Below are positions 44,334 through 53,194 of a DNA stretch of 62,729 nt, one piece after another. Every line of letters starts with the position of its first letter. Position 1 is the stretch's first letter. The stretch spans positions 1 through 62,729 of the forward strand of contig JAUXTN010000087.1 in the NCBI GenBank assembly GCA_030684355.1. The letters are read 5' to 3'. Below the pieces are notes generated by a model. That model searched no databases. It was given only the letters and a program-made list of their open reading frames with translations, and was not told the origin of the DNA. A program made the translations under genes and the position numbers. Origin of the DNA: Pseudomonadota bacterium. Its GTDB lineage: Bacteria > Myxococcota_A > UBA796 > SXON01.

Positions 44334-45148
44334 GCCTTGAACGCGCTCCAGGGCGCCTGCCCGCCCGCGACGATCTCCGCGAAGTTGGCGCGGCCGATCG
44401 CGGCCTCGCCGGTGTCCACGCAGTGCTCGTAGGCCTCGGCCTCCAGCCGCCGCCGCTCGTCCTCGCTCCGGCCGGTCGCCGCGAGCGCCGCCTGCTTGAA
44501 CGTCGCCACCGCGGTCGGGGAGCGCCGCTTCACCATCGTCGCGAGCGCCTCCGCCCGCGCGAGGCCGGCCGCCACGTCGGGCACCCGCTCGTCGACGAGG
44601 CCGATGCGGTGGGCCTCCTCGGCGTCGAGCTGCTCGCCGGTCATGCCGAGCCGAAGCGCCTGGGGGAGCCCGATCAGCGATGCCAGCTCGCTCGCCCCGC
44701 CCGCGCCCGGCACGATGCCGAGGCTCGTCTCGGGGAGACCGAAGCGCGCGGAGGGCCCCGCGATGCGCCAGTCACACGCGAGCATGAACTCGGTGCCCCA
44801 GCCGAGCGCGATGCCGTCGACCACCGCGACGTGGAACACCGGCGCCCGCCGCAGCCGCCCGAGGATCGCGCGCTGCCAGCGCACGTGCCGCTTGATCGTG
44901 GCGGTGTCCCAGCCCGTGCGCTCGGTGACGTTCGCGCCGGAGATGAAGATGGGGGTGCCCTTGCTGGAGACCCGCTGCGACGAGGTGACGAGCACCCGCG
45001 CATTGCCGCCCTCGAGCCAGGCGCACAGGCCCTCGAAAGCGCCGATCTCCGCCTTCCCCATCTCGTTGGCCTTGCCGTGGTTGAGGTCGAGCCACGCGAC
45101 CTCCTCCTCCAGCCTCACCTTCAAGGTCCCGAACATTCGCTCGCTCAC
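44321..45148 (-). CDS. Enoyl-CoA hydratase/isomerase (crotonase) family protein
   Basis: 275 residues from the GTG that overlaps the YceI stop (GTGA). Crotonase landmarks are present: FISGANVTE (oxyanion hole 1), GIALGWGTEFMLACDWRIAG (hole 2), the catalytic glutamates ETSLGIVPGAGGASEL, and GLVDERVPD. The second glutamate position is occupied by Gly-Ala-Gly-Gly, so hydratase activity is uncertain. It would act on an acyl-CoA in the cytoplasm. The sandwich between an exported YceI-like protein and two lipoproteins is unusual. Confidence 0.85.
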   Translation of the reverse strand: MSERMFGTLKVRLEEEVAWLDLNHGKANEMGKAEIGAFEGLCAWLEGGNARVLVTSSQRVSSKGTPIFISGANVTERTGWDTATIKRHVRWQRAILGRLRRAPVFHVAVVDGIALGWGTEFMLACDWRIAGPSARFGLPETSLGIVPGAGGASELASLIGLPQALRLGMTGEQLDAEEAHRIGLVDERVPDVAAGLARAEALATMVKRRSPTAVATFKQAALAATGRSEDERRRLEAEAYEHCVDTGEAAIGRANFAEIVAGGQAPWSAFKAWRP

Positions 45149-45681
45149 GATGGCCTCGCCACGATGTCGAACACCACCGCCATGTCCGGGCTCACGGTCG
45201 AGAGCACCGTGGAGGGGTCCGGGAGGTTCCAGTCGGTCCACTTCATGTCGTGGCGTCCCTTGATGCGGAGTTTCTCGCCCTCCCACGCGAACGTGGCGGG
45301 CACGACGACGTCGCGCGTAACGTCCCGGATGGTCAGCGTGCCGATCAAGGAGAGGACGCCGGAGCCGGCACCGCCTCCGAACGGGGCCAGCGCGCCCTCG
45401 ATGCGGCTCACGACCAGCGTGATCGCCGGGAAGCGCGTGGCCTCCAGGCACCATGCCAGCATGCGGCTGTCCCTCGGCCCCAGGCCGGTGGTGAGCCCGC
45501 CGGCCTCGACCGTGAAGGTGCCGGTGCGGGCGGCCGTGTCGAGCTGGCCGGAGAACGCGAGCGCCTGCCCCTCCACCCCGTGCAGGGAGGACGCGAGCTG
45601 GAAGGCCACCTGCCCGTCACCCGGGCCGAAGCCGAGCACCGCGGCGAACGCGGGCGCACACATCGCGAACCAGAGCCCCAT
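45145..45681 (-). CDS. YceI-like exported lipid-binding protein
   Basis: 178 residues from ATG 45681 preceded by GGAGGCG. Signal peptide to about residue 15 (MCAPAFA). The lipocalin-like fold is shown by GDGQVAFQLASSLHGVEGQA, GTLTIRDVTRDVVVPATFAW and KGRHDMKWTDWNLPDPS. It resembles YceI-type isoprenoid or fatty-amide carriers of the periplasm. A TATGCT box lies 18 bases upstream of the start. First gene of the operon that continues with the crotonase. Confidence 0.8.
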   Translation of the reverse strand: MGLWFAMCAPAFAAVLGFGPGDGQVAFQLASSLHGVEGQALAFSGQLDTAARTGTFTVEAGGLTTGLGPRDSRMLAWCLEATRFPAITLVVSRIEGALAPFGGGAGSGVLSLIGTLTIRDVTRDVVVPATFAWEGEKLRIKGRHDMKWTDWNLPDPSTVLSTVSPDMAVVFDIVARPS

Positions 45682-45777
45682 CACGCCTCCGGGCGGAGCA
45701 GCATAGCGCGCGGCAGCGTGGTTGCTGTAGCCCACGCACGTCCATGGGCCGGGAGAGAGCGGCGGGGTGGGACGCCG

Positions 45778-47283
45778 CTACCAGTAGCCGTGGGAGCGTG
45801 CCATCCGGATCTCCCAGAGGCGCTGGGGATCATCCCAGGTGCCCGCCGGGGGCGCGCCGGGCCCCGTGCGCACGCCCGTCATCGCGGCACGCAGCTCCTG
45901 GAATTTTCCGGCCTGCGAGAACACGAGGTTCTCCTTCTGCCAGGGGTCCCGCATCACTTCGTGCACGGTGAAGTACTTCTGGCTCGCGGGGTCGCGGAGG
46001 CGCTCGTCGAGCTGCGGGTCGAGCACTGTGCCGTGGTGGAGGTAGCCCCGGAAGAGCAGCTCGTACGTGCCCTCCCGGTAGAGCAGGGTGTCGCCGAACT
46101 CGGCGTAGGCGTACTCGTCGCCGGTGCCGGCCACGGGGCCCGCGAAGAGATCGGCGCCCGGGAGGCGCGCCGGCGCGACGGCGCCCGCGAGGCCCGCGAG
46201 CGTGGGGAAGAGGTCCAGGAGCTCGACGACGCGGCCCGACTCGGCGGGGTGCATGCCGCCGGCCACGGCCGGGGGCGCGTAGACGAGGAGGGGCACGCGC
46301 GCCGTGCGGTCGAGCATGAAGCTCGTGCTCGCGATCGGCACCGGCATGTCGAAGAAGCCGGTGGGCTCGATGAGGGAGACGCCGTTGGTGGCGGTCGCGA
46401 ACACCCACCGGGCGCGCCCGCTCGGCGCCGCCGCGAGGGCGCCCACCACGGAGGCGAGGCCCGCGCCGGCGTCGTGCGCCACGTCCCCGAACACCGTCGC
46501 CACGGTGGCGGGATCCGCGTCCGTGCGGCCCGGGTTGAACACCGGCATCGACTCGTCGAGCATGAGCCGGATGCCCATGCGGTCGAGCACCTTCGGCCGG
46601 TCGACCACCTGCGTGTCGGCGGTCGTGACCACGAGGAGCCGCGGGGCGTCGGCGTTCTCGGACCACCAGCCGCCCGCCCACCGCAAGAGCGCGGGCCAGT
46701 CGGTGCCCGTGTCGGCGCTGAAGGCGATGGTCTCGACCTCCTGGAAGCCCCGCCCCAGCGTCTCCGCGCCGGTGACGCCCGCCACGGCGAACGCGGTCCG
46801 GTAGCCGTAGAGGGCGAGCACCTCGGGGAGCGTCGGCACCGCGGCCGGGATGTCGGCGCACCAGAGCCGGTTCGCGAGGGCGTTGCCCTGCACCATGCGC
46901 GTCTCCACGGCGGAGACGCCGTCCATGAACAGGCCGCAGAGCGGGATGCTCGTGGGGTAGCGCCCGGTGAACAGGGAGCCGAGGCTCACGTAGGTGGCCG
47001 CGGACTGCGCGTAGGCGGCGGTGAACCGCCGCGTGGGGGCGCCGAGCGCGTCGATGAAGCGGGCCTCCGGGCCGGGGACGCCGGGGGGGTCCGCGCGCAG
47101 GCCGGACGGGAGGAGGAGGACGAGGTCCGGGCGGGTTGGGTCCGCGGTCACGGCCGGAGGGGCCGGAGATCTCGGCGACGTCGGGCTCTCCGCCGGGGCG
47201 CACCCGCCGAGGAGCGCCCCCAGGAGCCCCCCACAGAGGAGCCCACCGAGGAGCGCCTGCTCCCACCGCCTCGAACGCGTCAC
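45778..47283 (-). CDS. Sulfatase/alkaline-phosphatase superfamily lipoprotein lacking catalytic ligands
   Basis: 501 residues from the GTG that overlaps the stop of the membrane-protein gene. Lipobox LLGGC with Cys28. The sulfatase fold is recognisable: PDLVLLLPSGLRAD replaces the usual NVVLI.IDDLRAD, so the two metal-binding Asp residues are missing. The SAATYVSLGSLFTGRYP motif keeps a Thr (97) where sulfatases have the formylglycine Cys, and FATATNG (295-301) replaces the metal-binding SDHG. It is therefore probably a non-catalytic member. It would be anchored in a membrane, facing the periplasm or surface. What it binds is unknown. Confidence 0.75.
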   Translation of the reverse strand: MTRSRRWEQALLGGLLCGGLLGALLGGCAPAESPTSPRSPAPPAVTADPTRPDLVLLLPSGLRADPPGVPGPEARFIDALGAPTRRFTAAYAQSAATYVSLGSLFTGRYPTSIPLCGLFMDGVSAVETRMVQGNALANRLWCADIPAAVPTLPEVLALYGYRTAFAVAGVTGAETLGRGFQEVETIAFSADTGTDWPALLRWAGGWWSENADAPRLLVVTTADTQVVDRPKVLDRMGIRLMLDESMPVFNPGRTDADPATVATVFGDVAHDAGAGLASVVGALAAAPSGRARWVFATATNGVSLIEPTGFFDMPVPIASTSFMLDRTARVPLLVYAPPAVAGGMHPAESGRVVELLDLFPTLAGLAGAVAPARLPGADLFAGPVAGTGDEYAYAEFGDTLLYREGTYELLFRGYLHHGTVLDPQLDERLRDPASQKYFTVHEVMRDPWQKENLVFSQAGKFQELRAAMTGVRTGPGAPPAGTWDDPQRLWEIRMARSHGYW

Positions 47284-48419
47284 GCGCCCTCCGTTCGCCG
47301 CGCGCGGGGGCGGCCGCCGAGATCGATGAGCGCGGCGCAGCCGAGGAACCCGAGCGACTCGACGAGCACGCGCGCGCCGCCGCTCCCGAGGTCCGGGAGG
47401 CGGGTGACCACGAGGCCGCCGAGCAGCGCGAGGTTCACGATCGGCGGGCCGTAGATCAGCACCCGCAGGATCCCGAAGGCGCCGCGGCGGAGCAGCGGGT
47501 CGAGCGGGCGGCCCCAGACGAGCCGGAAGGCGAGGAACACCCACGCCGGCACCGCCGCGAGGTGGAGGTAGAGCCACCCGGTGCTTGCGCCGCGCTGCGC
47601 CGTCCAGAGCGCCCCGCGCACCGACGCCTGGCGCGCCGCGGACGCAGCCGGGAGCGCCCCGGAGGCCACCTTCATGTCCGCCAACGACCAGTGCATCCCG
47701 TGCGCGAGGCTCGCCAGCGCGAGCTCCTTGTGCACGACGTAGGAGATGGCCCGCGACGGCGCGCCCTTGAAGCTGTACTCCGACCAGTGGATGCGCACGA
47801 GCGCCCCGCCCATGACCGCGGGCGTGTCGCCCTGCCCCACCCACCCCGGCCGCGGCAGGTAGTGCGGGAGGTCCGGCACCACGCCCTCGGGCGCGATGAG
47901 GTCCATCTCGTACCAGCGCGGCACGGCCCAGAACGCCACGACGAGCGCACACGCGAGCGCCCCCACCGCGCGGAGCGCCCCCCGCGCGCGCCGGGCGCCC
48001 TTCGCCACCCCCTCCGGGACCGCGCCGAGCGCCCCGGGGAGCGCCGCGAGGATGACCAGGAGGCCGATGGTCGGCCGCATCACCGGGTAGGGCCCCCAGT
48101 CCATGCCCCACGGCCGCACCGTGTCGACGTAGGGAAACGACGCCACCCGGTAGCTCCACGTGAGCGCGAGGTAGCCCGCGAGCGCCGCCAGCAGGCTGAT
48201 CGTGGCGCCGACCGCCGCGGGGATCCGCCGCCCGGCGAGACTCATGAGCGCCGCCGCGCCGCCGCCGCCCAGCGCCGCCCCGTGCGCGACGGTCACCTCC
48301 GTCCCCGTCGCGACGAGCCACGCGCCGAGCCCGACCACGACCGCGCCGCCGCCGACGCCCTGGAGCACCCGCAGCGCGCGTCCGCCTCCGCCCTCTCCTG
48401 TCTCCGACCCGCTCGCCAT
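47280..48419 (-). CDS. Polytopic membrane protein coupled to the pseudo-sulfatase
   Basis: 379 residues. About four membrane helices in the first 180 residues, a soluble loop (about 190-275; WYEMDLIAPEGVVPDLPHYL, VVHKELALASLAHGMHWSLA), then two or three helices to the C-terminus. No family recognised. Its stop overlaps the GTG of the next gene, so both are made together; the pair may form a membrane-anchored complex. The ATG is preceded at 6 bases by a -10 box and no ribosome-binding site. Confidence 0.65.
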   Translation of the reverse strand: MASGSETGEGGGGRALRVLQGVGGGAVVVGLGAWLVATGTEVTVAHGAALGGGGAAALMSLAGRRIPAAVGATISLLAALAGYLALTWSYRVASFPYVDTVRPWGMDWGPYPVMRPTIGLLVILAALPGALGAVPEGVAKGARRARGALRAVGALACALVVAFWAVPRWYEMDLIAPEGVVPDLPHYLPRPGWVGQGDTPAVMGGALVRIHWSEYSFKGAPSRAISYVVHKELALASLAHGMHWSLADMKVASGALPAASAARQASVRGALWTAQRGASTGWLYLHLAAVPAWVFLAFRLVWGRPLDPLLRRGAFGILRVLIYGPPIVNLALLGGLVVTRLPDLGSGGARVLVESLGFLGCAALIDLGGRPRARRTEGA

Positions 48420-48425
48420 CGTCCC

Positions 48426-48431
48426 AGCCTA
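48426..48431 (-). promoter_or_regulatory. -10 box for the 48419 gene (leaderless)
   Basis: TAGGCT on the minus strand ends 6 bases before the ATG at 48419, without a Shine-Dalgarno sequence. Confidence 0.45.
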
Positions 48432-48536
48432 CGGGACCGACGGCGCGAAGTCACCCCCGAGCGGCCGCCCGGTCGGGGTGCGCAGCCGGAAAAACACCTG
48501 GACCTGCGCTATGATGCCCGCCCTGTGGAGACCCCC

Positions 48537-49307
48537 ATGTACCGCATCGTCCTTCCGACCCTCTTCCTCGCGCTCGCGGGCTGCTCCGGCGGCGACCTCG
48601 TGTGCGGCACCGGCACCCACGAAGAAGACGGCGCCTGCGTCGCCGACGATGCGGCCGACACGGACACGGACACCGACACGGACACGGACACGGACACCGA
48701 CACCGACACCGACACCGACACGGACACCGACACCGACACGGACACGGACACGGACACGGACACGGACACGGACACGGACACGGACACGGACACGGACACG
48801 GACACCGACACCGACACCGACACCGACACGGCTACCGACGCCCTCGCGGACGAGCTCGACCGCATCATCGACACCAACACCTGCGAGACCAACGCCGGCG
48901 TCGACGCCGCCGGTGCCCAGTCCTACACGTGGTACCTCCTCTATGGCGACGAGACGAGCGGCTGGACCGGCGAGTCCGGCTGGCAGCTCTTCGCGAACAC
49001 CACCTGGACGAACGAGGGGAACAGCGACTGCGTCGTGATGTGGGACCTCACCGCCACCGCCACCTCGCCCTCGGACTGCTCGAGCTGCGACATCGGCGTG
49101 GAGCTGCACGCCACGCTGAACACCACCACCACCACCTGCGCGGCGACCTTCTACACCGGCTCCGAGAGCTTCGACGACCTCGTCAGCGTCGAGCTCGCCT
49201 CCGACGGCAGCGCGACCTGGTGGGCCTACGGCAATCCCGCGGGCACCGGCATCTGGACGGCCGACGGCATGGTCGACGTGAACGGCCCCGCCTGCGTGTT
49301 CTTCTAG
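48537..49307 (+). CDS. Lipoprotein with a 29-fold Asp-Thr repeat
   Basis: 256 residues. Signal MYRIVLPTLFLALAGC with lipobox Cys16. A short Cys-containing knot (VCGTGTHEEDGACVADD) is followed by 29 consecutive Asp-Thr dipeptides (residues of about 41-98) and a C-terminal beta-rich domain of about 150 residues with several Cys (NTCETN, DCSSCD). Asp-Thr tracts of this kind are common spacers in surface lipoproteins of Myxococcota; they are highly acidic and may bind calcium. Function unknown. A TATGAT box lies about 23 bases upstream. Confidence 0.75.
   Translation: MYRIVLPTLFLALAGCSGGDLVCGTGTHEEDGACVADDAADTDTDTDTDTDTDTDTDTDTDTDTDTDTDTDTDTDTDTDTDTDTDTDTDTDTDTDTDTATDALADELDRIIDTNTCETNAGVDAAGAQSYTWYLLYGDETSGWTGESGWQLFANTTWTNEGNSDCVVMWDLTATATSPSDCSSCDIGVELHATLNTTTTTCAATFYTGSESFDDLVSVELASDGSATWWAYGNPAGTGIWTADGMVDVNGPACVFF
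48657..48830 (+). repeat. Hexamer tandem repeat GACACG/GACACC, 29 copies
   Basis: 174 bases of GACAC(G or C) encode the Asp-Thr tract. The near-perfect repetition makes it prone to slipped-strand length change without loss of frame. Confidence 0.95.
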
Positions 49308-49426
49308 GGAGCCCGGAACGAGGCAGCCGGCGCCGTTCCTAGGCGGGCCACCCCGCGCATCGCGAGCGTGGCCGGTTCGCGCCCTTCCCCCGGACGCAAT
49401 AGGACGGCCGCCGGACGGGAGGGCGG

Positions 49427-50503
49427 GTGTACATCGCGACGGTCGGCCGGGCCTTTCCGCCTCACTACGCCGACCAGGACACGCTCATCGCGGCCTTCCG
49501 GGCCGCGTGGGCCGAGCGCTACCACAACGTCGCGCGCATCGAGCAGCTCCACCGGAACGTCCTGGTGGGCGGCCGCCACCTCGCGCTCCCCATGGCCGAC
49601 TACCTGGGCCTGCGCGGGTTCACCGAGGCGAACGACGCCTTCGTGCGCGTCGGCACCGACGTGGGCGCCGCGGCCGTCACCGACGCCCTCACCCGCGCGG
49701 GCCTCACCCCCCAGGACGTCGACGCCATCTGGTTCGTCAGCGTGACCGGCATGTCCGCGCCCTCCATCGACGCGCGGCTCGTCAACCGCCTCGGCTTCCG
49801 CCCCGACATCAAGCGGACCCCCATCTTCGGGCTCGGCTGCGTCGCGGGGGCGGCTGGCGTGGCGCGGGTCTCCGACTACCTCCGCGGCTTCCCCGACCAC
49901 GTGGCGATCCTCCTCTCCGTCGAGCTGTGCTCGCTCACGCTCCAGAAAGAGGACCTCTCCATCCCCAACCTCATCGCGAGCGGCCTCTTCGGGGACGGCG
50001 CGGCCTGCGTCGTCCTGGTGGGCGAGCAGCGCGCGAAGGCGATGGGGCTGGCCGGCTCGGACCGCCCCGCGGCCCCCCACGTCGTCGTGACGCGCAGCGT
50101 GTTCTACCCCGACACCGAGTCCGTCATGGGCTGGAACATCGGGTCGGACGGCTTCAAGATCGTGCTCTCGGCGGAGGTGCCGGACATGGTCACGCGTCAC
50201 CTCCGCGGGGACGTCGACCGTTTCCTCGCCGACGCCGGCCTCGACTACGCCGACATCGCCACGTGGATCGCCCATCCCGGCGGCCCCAAGGTGCTCGAGG
50301 CCATGGAGTCCGTGTTCCCGCTGCCGCCCGGCGCGCTCGCCCGCACCTGGACGAGCCTCCGCGAGGTCGGCAACCTCTCCAGCGCGTCGGTGCTGATGGT
50401 CCTGCGGGAGACGCTGGCGGAGCCGCCGCCGCCGGGCAGCTACGGCCTCCTCATCGCGATGGGGCCGGGGTTCTGCTCCGAGCTCGTGCTCCTGCGATGG
50501 TGA
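49427..50503 (+). CDS. Type III polyketide synthase (chalcone/stilbene synthase-like)
   Basis: 358 residues from a GTG preceded by GGGAGGG. The catalytic triad is complete: Cys138 (IFGLGCVAGAAG), His283 (WIAHPGGPKV) and Asn316 (VGNLSSASVL). GFGPG-type loop near the C-terminus is MGPGFCSEL. The arrangement with an ICMT-like methyltransferase (4 bases downstream) is that of alkylpyrone/alkylresorcinol synthases such as BpsA-BpsB. A fatty acyl-AMP ligase and an ACP in the same cluster suggest that the starter is an acyl-ACP or an activated long-chain fatty acid rather than an aromatic CoA. Extender is expected to be malonyl-CoA. Confidence 0.93.
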   Translation: MYIATVGRAFPPHYADQDTLIAAFRAAWAERYHNVARIEQLHRNVLVGGRHLALPMADYLGLRGFTEANDAFVRVGTDVGAAAVTDALTRAGLTPQDVDAIWFVSVTGMSAPSIDARLVNRLGFRPDIKRTPIFGLGCVAGAAGVARVSDYLRGFPDHVAILLSVELCSLTLQKEDLSIPNLIASGLFGDGAACVVLVGEQRAKAMGLAGSDRPAAPHVVVTRSVFYPDTESVMGWNIGSDGFKIVLSAEVPDMVTRHLRGDVDRFLADAGLDYADIATWIAHPGGPKVLEAMESVFPLPPGALARTWTSLREVGNLSSASVLMVLRETLAEPPPPGSYGLLIAMGPGFCSELVLLRW

Positions 50504-50507
50504 CCCG

Positions 50508-51029
50508 GTGAGCCCCACCGCGCTCGGCTTCCTCGGGGTGCTCGCGCTCGTCGGCCTCGAGCGCGTCGCCGAGCTCGTCGTCGCGACGCGGAACGCCGCG
50601 TGGAGCTTCGCGCACGGCGGCGTCGAGCACGGGCGGGGCCACTACCCGGCAATGGTCGTGCTCCACACGGGCTTCCTCTTCGGCGCGGCCGCGGAGGTCG
50701 TGCTGCTCGATCGCCCGTTCGTGCCCTGGCTCGGCGCCCTCTGCCTCGTGGCGTTGGTGGCGGCCCAGGCGCTGCGCTGGTGGGTCATCACCACGCTCGG
50801 CACCCGCTGGAACACCCGCGTCATCGTCATCCCGGGCCTCGCCCCGGTCGAGGGCGGGCCGTTCCGCTGGCTCCGCCACCCGAACTACCTCGCGGTGGTC
50901 GCCGAGGGCCTCGCCCTCCCGCTGGTCCACGGCGCCTGGGCCACCGCGCTTACGTTCACGGTCCTCAACGCGTTCCTGCTGCGCGAGCGCATCCGCATCG
51001 AAGACCACGCCCTCGGGAGGACGCCGTGA
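50508..51029 (+). CDS. Isoprenylcysteine carboxyl methyltransferase-like membrane methyltransferase
   Basis: 173 residues with about four membrane helices. The SAM-binding signature GGPFRWLRHPNYLAVV (RHPxY) and the C-terminal LRERIRIEDHAL (E..) are diagnostic for ICMT. In type III PKS clusters such enzymes O-methylate alkylpyrones or resorcinols. Starts with GTG 4 bases after the PKS stop, and its own stop overlaps the GTG of the ACP gene. Confidence 0.9.
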   Translation: MSPTALGFLGVLALVGLERVAELVVATRNAAWSFAHGGVEHGRGHYPAMVVLHTGFLFGAAAEVVLLDRPFVPWLGALCLVALVAAQALRWWVITTLGTRWNTRVIVIPGLAPVEGGPFRWLRHPNYLAVVAEGLALPLVHGAWATALTFTVLNAFLLRERIRIEDHALGRTP

Positions 51030-51265
51030 CCGACACCGAGATCCGCGCCGGCATCGCGGAGGTCGCCCGCGCTCATCTCGGCTACGAGGGCGAGCTCCTC
51101 GACGACACCTCGCTCGTCGAGGCCCTCCGCCTCGACTCGGTGCGGCTGCTCACGCTGGTGGCCGAGCTGGAGAACCACTTCCGGGTGGTGCTCGAAGACG
51201 GCGACGAGGCCGGGATCGAGCACGTGGCGGACCTCGTCGCGGTCCTCCGCCGGCGGATCGGGTGA
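51026..51265 (+). CDS. Acyl carrier protein
   Basis: 79 residues. The phosphopantetheine attachment Ser38 lies in ALRLDSVRLLTLV (DSV), with the acidic helices typical of ACPs and a C-terminal VADLVAVLRRRIG. The GTG overlaps the methyltransferase stop. It most likely carries the acyl chain made by the fatty acyl-AMP ligase encoded 2.7 kb further on. Confidence 0.9.
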   Translation: MTDTEIRAGIAEVARAHLGYEGELLDDTSLVEALRLDSVRLLTLVAELENHFRVVLEDGDEAGIEHVADLVAVLRRRIG

Positions 51266-51350
51266 GCGCCCCGGGCCCCGCCGGCGAATAGCGTGGCTCC
51301 GCCGTGAAGCCGCGTCGCGCCGGACAAGCGGCGAGTGGTTACGAACGAGG

Positions 51351-52652
51351 ATGCGCATCGCGTCCCTCCGGGTGGAGAATTTCAAGAGCGTGGGGCCCGC
51401 CGTCGAGCTCTCCGCGCTCGGTGCGCTCGAGATCTTCCATGGCCCGAACGCGGCCGGGAAGTCGAACCTGCTGCTTGCGCTTCGCGCCGCGTGGTCGTTG
51501 CTCCGGCGCGCACCGGACCTGTTGGTGCTCCGCCAAGTCATCGAGCAGGCAAAGCTGGCGGACTACCTGGAGGTCCGCGGTGCAGTGTTCAACCGGCGGC
51601 TTCCGAGCGAAACGCCGTGCCGCCTGCGCCTCGAGCTTGTGGAGCCCGCGCTCGTCGCCTCGTTTCGGCTTCAGCGAGACGAGACGGGCGCGGTCCGCGT
51701 GACCGTGGAGGAGCTCACCATCGAGGGGGAGGCGCAGCGCCCACCGTTCACGCGAGCCGATCCCCACGACGATTGGCTGGAGGAACTCTACGTCCCCGAG
51801 GACGACAATCCGGACGCCGACGCCGCGGCGTTTCGCGAACAGGAGCTCACACACTGGCAGAACCGCCTGCGCGAGCGCCTGCAATCGCTCATGGCCGTCG
51901 AGAGCAACCCAACCCTCCTGCTCCTCGACGACCGCCGCACCCCGCCCGGAAAGCGCTCCTGGGAGCACCTTCTCGCGACCCTGCGCGATTCCCCCGCCGC
52001 CGCGGCGCGGCTTCGCTACCGAGCCGTCGTCCAGGCGATGAAGGCGTTCCCCGAGGCCGGAGACGGGGACCTCACGGCGTGGCGCGAAGGCGACGCCGTC
52101 GGGGTCGGCATCGAAGAGACAACTACGGGGGAGGTCATCTCCCTCGATGAGATGGGCGCCGGCGTCGAGCAGGTGTTCCGGCTCCTCGTCGCGGTGTTCG
52201 GCCTCCCCTCCTCGGTCGTGGCGATCGAAGAGCCCGAGCTCAATCTCTCGCTCGCGGTGCAGGAGCGCATGCTCGCGTCCCTGCGCCAGGCAGTGGAACG
52301 CGGTCGCAAGCAGCTCCTCCTCACCAGCCACTCGTTCGCGTTCGACGGCGCGCCGACGTTCTGGGAGGTGCGTCGCGACGAGCAAGGGTTCACCCAGGTG
52401 GAGCGTCGCGCGCGTCAGACGCAAGGGAACACCCTGGAGGCCTACGAGCGCCTCGTCACGACGCAGTTCGGCTGCGAGCCCGAGCCGCCCGCGTGGGTCA
52501 CGCGCGACGGGCTCTTGAAGCTCCCCGACTGGGTGCGAAAGGGGCTCGACCTCAAGTACGGGGAGATGCTCTTCTTCCGGTTCAACGAGCACCACGTGCT
52601 CGAGGCGCTCACCGCCGAGCAGCTCCAGGCCGAGGAGGAGCCGAAGGCGTGA
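51351..52652 (+). CDS. AAA ATPase of the SMC/OLD (AAA_15/AAA_21) type
   Basis: 433 residues. The N-terminus MRIASLRVENFKSVGPAVEL is typical of RecF/OLD-like ATPases. Walker A is GPNAAGKSN (31-39). The ABC-like signature region is SLDEMGAGVEQV (265-276), Walker B VVAIEEPELNL (290-300) and H-loop LLLTSHSF with His328. The region between is a helical insert rather than a long coiled coil. No TOPRIM or nuclease is fused; the downstream overlapping gene encodes a PIN nuclease instead. A -10-like TAGCGT at 51289-51294 may give the cassette its own promoter. The combination with a nuclease is typical of anti-phage or toxin modules. Confidence 0.85.
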   Translation: MRIASLRVENFKSVGPAVELSALGALEIFHGPNAAGKSNLLLALRAAWSLLRRAPDLLVLRQVIEQAKLADYLEVRGAVFNRRLPSETPCRLRLELVEPALVASFRLQRDETGAVRVTVEELTIEGEAQRPPFTRADPHDDWLEELYVPEDDNPDADAAAFREQELTHWQNRLRERLQSLMAVESNPTLLLLDDRRTPPGKRSWEHLLATLRDSPAAAARLRYRAVVQAMKAFPEAGDGDLTAWREGDAVGVGIEETTTGEVISLDEMGAGVEQVFRLLVAVFGLPSSVVAIEEPELNLSLAVQERMLASLRQAVERGRKQLLLTSHSFAFDGAPTFWEVRRDEQGFTQVERRARQTQGNTLEAYERLVTTQFGCEPEPPAWVTRDGLLKLPDWVRKGLDLKYGEMLFFRFNEHHVLEALTAEQLQAEEEPKA

Positions 52653-53194
52653 CGCTGCTCCTCGACACGAATGTCCTGCGGGACCGCAAGCTCACGGTGG
52701 CCCTCTCGTTCGCCGCGCAGAAGGCGGGCGTCCCGGTCCTCGTCCCTGTGCATGTCTGGGCCGAGTTCTTGCGGGCGCGCGGGGCCCACCACGGCGCGGG
52801 CTTCGACGCAACCCAGCTGCGCGCCTGGCTGCAGGACTTCCAGTTCAAGCTCGAGGCGTTCGACGAGGACGACTCCGTGGCGCTCGAGGCGTGGACCCGC
52901 GCGACCTACGGCGACGAGGGCGCCTACCAGTCCTGGAAGTGCCGGAAGTGCCTCTCGGCGGTCGAGGGCATCGCCGTGGCCGCGGGCGCCGACACGGCGC
53001 GCATGCGCGCAGCGTGCGACGGGCATGTCGGGGCCCCGAGCACCATCGACTGGCTGACGATCGGCATGGCGGTACGCCGCGGTTTCCGGATCGTCACCTC
53101 CGAGGGCCGCGGGCCCCACTCCGAGTTCGAGCGCGTGCAGGACGTGCTCAAGCCCGACGAGGCGCTCCGGCTCCTCCAGGACATGCCCGCATGA
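52649..53194 (+). CDS. PIN-domain nuclease-like protein
   Basis: 181 residues from a GTG that overlaps the ATPase stop. PIN landmarks: Asp6 (LLLDTNVLRDRK), Glu39 (VWAEFLRARG) and Asp134 (STIDWLTIGMAVRRG), with FRIVTSEG near the last acidic site, where Glu152 takes the place of the usual Asp. A CxxC pair (SWKCRKC, 98/101) in the middle is unusual for PIN proteins and might bind metal. It is longer than VapC-type toxins (about 130-140). Overlap on both sides (GTGA, ATGA) implies that it is a component of the ATPase system and not an independent toxin. Confidence 0.75.
   Translation: MTLLLDTNVLRDRKLTVALSFAAQKAGVPVLVPVHVWAEFLRARGAHHGAGFDATQLRAWLQDFQFKLEAFDEDDSVALEAWTRATYGDEGAYQSWKCRKCLSAVEGIAVAAGADTARMRAACDGHVGAPSTIDWLTIGMAVRRGFRIVTSEGRGPHSEFERVQDVLKPDEALRLLQDMPA

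Noticed and set aside
45250..47454. Plus-strand frame of 734 codons opposite the pseudo-sulfatase
   Set aside because: Shadow frame with Arg/Gly/Glu bias; the minus strand shows a lipobox and sulfatase-fold motifs.
48429..49109. Minus-strand frame encoding alternating Val-Arg or Ser-Val repeats
   Set aside because: It is the reverse complement of the Asp-Thr hexamer tract and has no start signals.
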